A stretch of DNA of 64,000 bases from Nocardioides sp. (GTDB lineage Bacteria; Actinomycetota; Actinomycetes; Propionibacteriales; Nocardioidaceae): assembly GCF_029937575.1 (NCBI RefSeq), contig NZ_JAPYPS010000005.1, positions 39,363-103,362 of the forward strand, written 5' to 3'. Under the pieces are notes generated by a model. It worked only from the letters and a program-made list of their open reading frames with translations. It was not told the origin of the DNA and did not search any database. Made by a program: the position numbers and the translations under genes. This document shows, piece by piece, positions 61,319-64,000 of this stretch; positions within the stretch are counted from its first letter, which is position 1; every line of letters begins with the position of its first letter.

Positions 61319-63919
61319 CTACTTCACGCGCTTGGCCTTCGAGACGACCTTGGCCTTCTGGTAGCCGGGCTTCTTCGCGACGACCTTCACCGCGACCTTC
61401 GAGCCACGCAGCGACCTCGTGAGCTTCAGCTTGGCCGCCTTCTCGCCCCTGATCTTCGCGCCGTCGGCGAGCCAGGTGTAGCGGACCTTGGTGCCCTTGG
61501 TCCACTTCCCGGTCTTGGCGCGCACGGTGCGGCCGACCTTGGCCTTGCCGCCGACCTTGGCCTTGCCGGCCTTGATCGTGCCGCGGGCGACCTTCGCGGT
61601 CGGTGACGACGAGGCCTCGGCGGGGCTGGAGCCCTCGACGGTGCCGACGACGCTGACGGCCAGGCGCTTGCCCGCGTCCGCCGCGGTCACCGTGTAGGCA
61701 GCCTTGGTGGCGCCGCTGATGTCCTGGCCGTTGCGGGTCCACTGATAGGTGAAGGTCGTGCCCGCGGCCCAGTCCTCGGTCGTGGCGCGCAGGCGCTGAC
61801 CGACCTTCGCGGTCCCCGAGATGCGCAGGGTGCCGGCGGTGGCCTCGGACTTCGGCGTCAGCTTGACCACCGTGTTGTTGGCGTCCTTGTTGACCGAGTA
61901 GACCGACCCGAGACCGTCCTCGACAACGTGGTTGGCCCGCACGTGCGGGAGGTTGGCGACCAGCTGGCCGTCGGGGTCGAGCACGGTGACCGTGCTGCCG
62001 CCGAAGTTGGACACGTAGGCGAGGCGGTTGACCTCGTCGAAGGCGACATTGAGGGCCTGGGCGCCGGTCGGGACGTCGGCCACGGTCTCACCCGTGGTGG
62101 CGTCGGCGATCAGCACGTTGTCGAGGTTCTGGCTGGAGACCCAGAGGCGGTCGGTGTCGGCGTCGTAGGCGATGCCGGAGCCGCGGCTGACGAGGTCCTC
62201 GTCGAGCTCGATGAAGCGGGGCTCGAGGGTGGTGGTGTCGATGGCGACGGCGCGCGGCGTGGTCAGGCTGACCGAGTAGACCTGTCCGGAGGCCTCGTCG
62301 AGCTCGAGGCTCATCGGGGAGAACTCCGTGCGCGGGCCCAGCTCGATGGTGTCGGTCTGGACGAGCTCCTCGGCGGTGTCGCCGGTGCTGAAGACGCCGA
62401 TGGTGCCGTCGCCGCTGGAGCCCTCGCTGGCCGAGGTCACGAACGCCTGGTCGTTGGCCTCGTCGATGACGACGTCGCGGGTGTGGCTCAGGATGCCGGC
62501 CGGGAACTGCTTGATCAGCGACAGGTCGTCCTGGGAGTAGACAGCGATCGTGTTCTGCCGGGTGTTGGTCACCCACACGGTGCCGTGCTCGTCGTCCACG
62601 CCGACGCCGTAGACGGCGAACAGGGCGCCGTCGGTGCTGTGGTCGGGGTCGGCCGGCGGCGCGACGCTGGTCTCGACCTCGAGGGTGTCGGGGTCGAGCT
62701 TGTAGAGGCGCGACGGCGTGACGAAGGAGGCCGTGGTGGCGAAGAGCGCGTCGGAGGACCCGCCGTACGCCGACTGATAGAGGCCCTGCTCGATCGCACC
62801 GGTCGCGGTCTCGACGCGGGCGAAGTCGTCCTCACCGACGACCTGGGAGCTGGGGGAGACCTTGGCGGACGCCTTGAACGTCCCGGCGAACGGCAGGCTG
62901 CGGGTGATCAGGAAGCTCTTGGTCCCGATCGTCTGGTCGGCGGGGACGTGCACCGTGCCGGTGGCGACACCGGTCTCGTCGGCGGTGAAGGGGGCGGTGG
63001 CGATCTCGATCTCGTCGCCCGTCGCCTCGGTGTCCGGGTCGATCGCGACCGAGGTGAAGGTGCTGCCCTCGGGGACGTTGGAGATCGTCGCGGTGCCGTC
63101 GCTGTCGACGGCCAGGCCGCTGAGGGAGATGGCCGGCTGGACGGCGACCTGGGCGGCGGCCGGCGTCGCAGGCGCCGAGGAGCGCTCGAGGACGAGCTGG
63201 TACTCGCCGGCGCGCAGCTCGCCGATGGCGAAGGAGAGGCTGCCCTCGAGGCCCCCGGTCTCGTCAGCGGTGATGGTGGCCCCGTCGGTCCACTCGAAGG
63301 CGGTGCCGTCGGAGCGCTCGACGGAGACCGACTCGCCGGCGGTGAAGCCGGAGCCGGTCACCTCGATCGTGACGCCGGAGCGACGACCGGTCGTGGTCGT
63401 CGCGACCGCCTCGACCGTCGGGGCCGTCGCGGCCTCGGGGTCGATCTCGAAGTCGTCGCTGAAGGCGGAGACGGCCGGGTTGCTGCCGAGCACCCGGAGC
63501 CAGTGGTCGTTTCCGGCGTTGGTGTTGACGTCCGGGTCGTCGATGTCGGCCGGGATCTCGAGGCTGCCCGAGACCGTGCCGTCGGCCTGGACCTGCACGG
63601 CGGCGATCGAGTCGGCCAGGTCGGGGTTGTTCGCCGAACCGGTGTAGTTGCGGTCGTCGATCTTCAGGAAGACCTTCTGGAACGCGCCGGCTCCGCTGTC
63701 GGTGAAGCCCTCACCGGCGAAGAACAGCTCCTGGCCGGTGCTGGTGACGCTCGACGAGGTCAGGTAGATCTCGCCGTCGCCCACCTCGGGCGGGTCGGTG
63801 GGTCCGGGGCCGGCCACGGCCGGCGCGGCGACGGCGCTCAGCGCCACGGCGCCGGCCACTGTGCCGGCGAAGGCGCCGGCGAGCCGGGACACGCGGGCCC
63901 GGCGATGGTTGATGCTCAC
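61319..63919 (-). CDS. Iron-regulated secreted beta-propeller/Ig-like protein
   Basis: 866 residues. A long signal peptide ends near AAPAVA (about residue 36). Several Ig/fibronectin-like beta domains follow (about 45-320), then a seven-bladed-type propeller (about 340-660) with YncE/YVTN-like phrases such as VGVDDEHGTVWVTNTRQNTI, VVIDEANDQAFVTS, IAYDADTDRLWVSSQ and VAFDEVNRLAYVSNFGGSTV. A Lys-rich C-terminal pair of Ig-like repeats (about 680-866) ends in KAKRVK and may bind the cell wall. GTG start with AGGAG upstream. An iron box overlaps the -10 region. Function unknown; iron or haem/siderophore handling at the surface is inferred from regulation only. Confidence 0.8.
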   Translation of the reverse strand: MSINHRRARVSRLAGAFAGTVAGAVALSAVAAPAVAGPGPTDPPEVGDGEIYLTSSSVTSTGQELFFAGEGFTDSGAGAFQKVFLKIDDRNYTGSANNPDLADSIAAVQVQADGTVSGSLEIPADIDDPDVNTNAGNDHWLRVLGSNPAVSAFSDDFEIDPEAATAPTVEAVATTTTGRRSGVTIEVTGSGFTAGESVSVERSDGTAFEWTDGATITADETGGLEGSLSFAIGELRAGEYQLVLERSSAPATPAAAQVAVQPAISLSGLAVDSDGTATISNVPEGSTFTSVAIDPDTEATGDEIEIATAPFTADETGVATGTVHVPADQTIGTKSFLITRSLPFAGTFKASAKVSPSSQVVGEDDFARVETATGAIEQGLYQSAYGGSSDALFATTASFVTPSRLYKLDPDTLEVETSVAPPADPDHSTDGALFAVYGVGVDDEHGTVWVTNTRQNTIAVYSQDDLSLIKQFPAGILSHTRDVVIDEANDQAFVTSASEGSSGDGTIGVFSTGDTAEELVQTDTIELGPRTEFSPMSLELDEASGQVYSVSLTTPRAVAIDTTTLEPRFIELDEDLVSRGSGIAYDADTDRLWVSSQNLDNVLIADATTGETVADVPTGAQALNVAFDEVNRLAYVSNFGGSTVTVLDPDGQLVANLPHVRANHVVEDGLGSVYSVNKDANNTVVKLTPKSEATAGTLRISGTAKVGQRLRATTEDWAAGTTFTYQWTRNGQDISGATKAAYTVTAADAGKRLAVSVVGTVEGSSPAEASSSPTAKVARGTIKAGKAKVGGKAKVGRTVRAKTGKWTKGTKVRYTWLADGAKIRGEKAAKLKLTRSLRGSKVAVKVVAKKPGYQKAKVVSKAKRVK

Positions 63920-63959
63920 GATGGTGTGCTCCTGGGAGACGGGTCCGAAGACTGCTTGG

Positions 63960-63978
63960 GTTGGTTAGGCAAACCTAA
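63960..63978 (-). promoter_or_regulatory. DtxR/IdeR iron box 3 (secreted propeller gene)
   Basis: GTTGGTTAGGCAAACCTAA matches the 19-bp consensus at 16 positions and overlaps a TATATT -10-like hexamer on the minus strand (63977-63982). It may also serve a divergent gene beyond the window. Confidence 0.8.
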
Positions 63979-64000
63979 TATAGATCAGATGTATTGGGGA

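Overview
The window is a continuous, gene-dense stretch of very high-GC DNA. It has frequent GTG starts, ATGA/GTGA start-stop overlaps, DtxR/IdeR-type iron boxes, TetR/IclR regulators, F420-type luciferase-like oxidoreductases and many acyl-CoA enzymes. This points to an actinobacterium, most likely of the Nocardioides/Nocardioidaceae kind (inference; there is no rRNA or other marker gene here). I saw no tRNA, rRNA, CRISPR array, insertion sequence or prophage, and no stretch over 300 bases lacks a gene.

Region 1 (1-15.4 kb) is a catabolic island for an aromatic compound. It begins with a branched-chain-type ABC importer (livH cut by the window edge, livM, livK). Next come two small Rieske ferredoxins, a ferredoxin reductase, a C-C hydrolase, a LigB-type extradiol dioxygenase and an APH-fold kinase. 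An IclR regulator stands divergent from an amidohydrolase and a flavin monooxygenase. A tyrosine phosphatase stands apart, and the complete lower meta-cleavage pathway follows (2-oxopent-4-enoate hydratase, acylating acetaldehyde dehydrogenase, 4-hydroxy-2-oxovalerate aldolase), ending in pyruvate and acetyl-CoA. No ring-hydroxylating oxygenase large subunit is present, so the ferredoxins must serve a partner outside the window.

Region 2 (15.4-40.4 kb) is a large acyl-CoA catabolic district. It contains two AMP-forming acyl-CoA ligases, three APH-fold kinases, three acyl-CoA dehydrogenases, an alpha-methylacyl-CoA racemase, two enoyl-CoA hydratases, two SDRs, an MDR reductase, an F420-type reductase, a thioesterase, a thiolase and a second Liv importer with a fused permease-ATPase. 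Two of the dehydrogenases carry an ADGP(D/T)EVH signature instead of the usual catalytic Y-E-G motif and sit in operons next to or near kinases. This resembles the kinase plus dehydrogenase logic known for ACAD10/11 and for bacterial levulinate catabolism, where a hydroxyacyl-CoA is phosphorylated and then loses phosphate. Six promoters here share a CG-centred palindrome (consensus ACCGAACGNWCGYT), probably the operator of the TetR protein at 18.2-18.8 kb. Two other promoters share CAAGTGAYTCAACG, probably linked to the TetR protein at 29.7 kb.

Region 3 (40.4-50.6 kb) is mixed. It has a secreted parallel beta-helix protein, a Gly/Gln-rich membrane protein followed by an ECF-like sigma factor, a Lys-rich secreted coiled-coil protein, a TetR/MpaB-oxygenase divergent pair with a perfect 13-bp palindrome between them, an acyl-CoA dehydrogenase, a DUF2243/CtaG membrane pair and a luciferase-like monooxygenase.

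Region 4 (50.6-64 kb) is an iron-acquisition locus. An operon on the minus strand encodes EntA, EntC, EntE, EntB, a one-module NRPS (C-A-T-TE, predicted to load serine) and a phosphopantetheinyl transferase, which is the complete enzyme set for an enterobactin-type catecholate. Iron boxes stand before entA, before a DUF2470 gene (followed by dps) and before a large secreted beta-propeller/Ig-like protein. No siderophore exporter or importer is present in the window.
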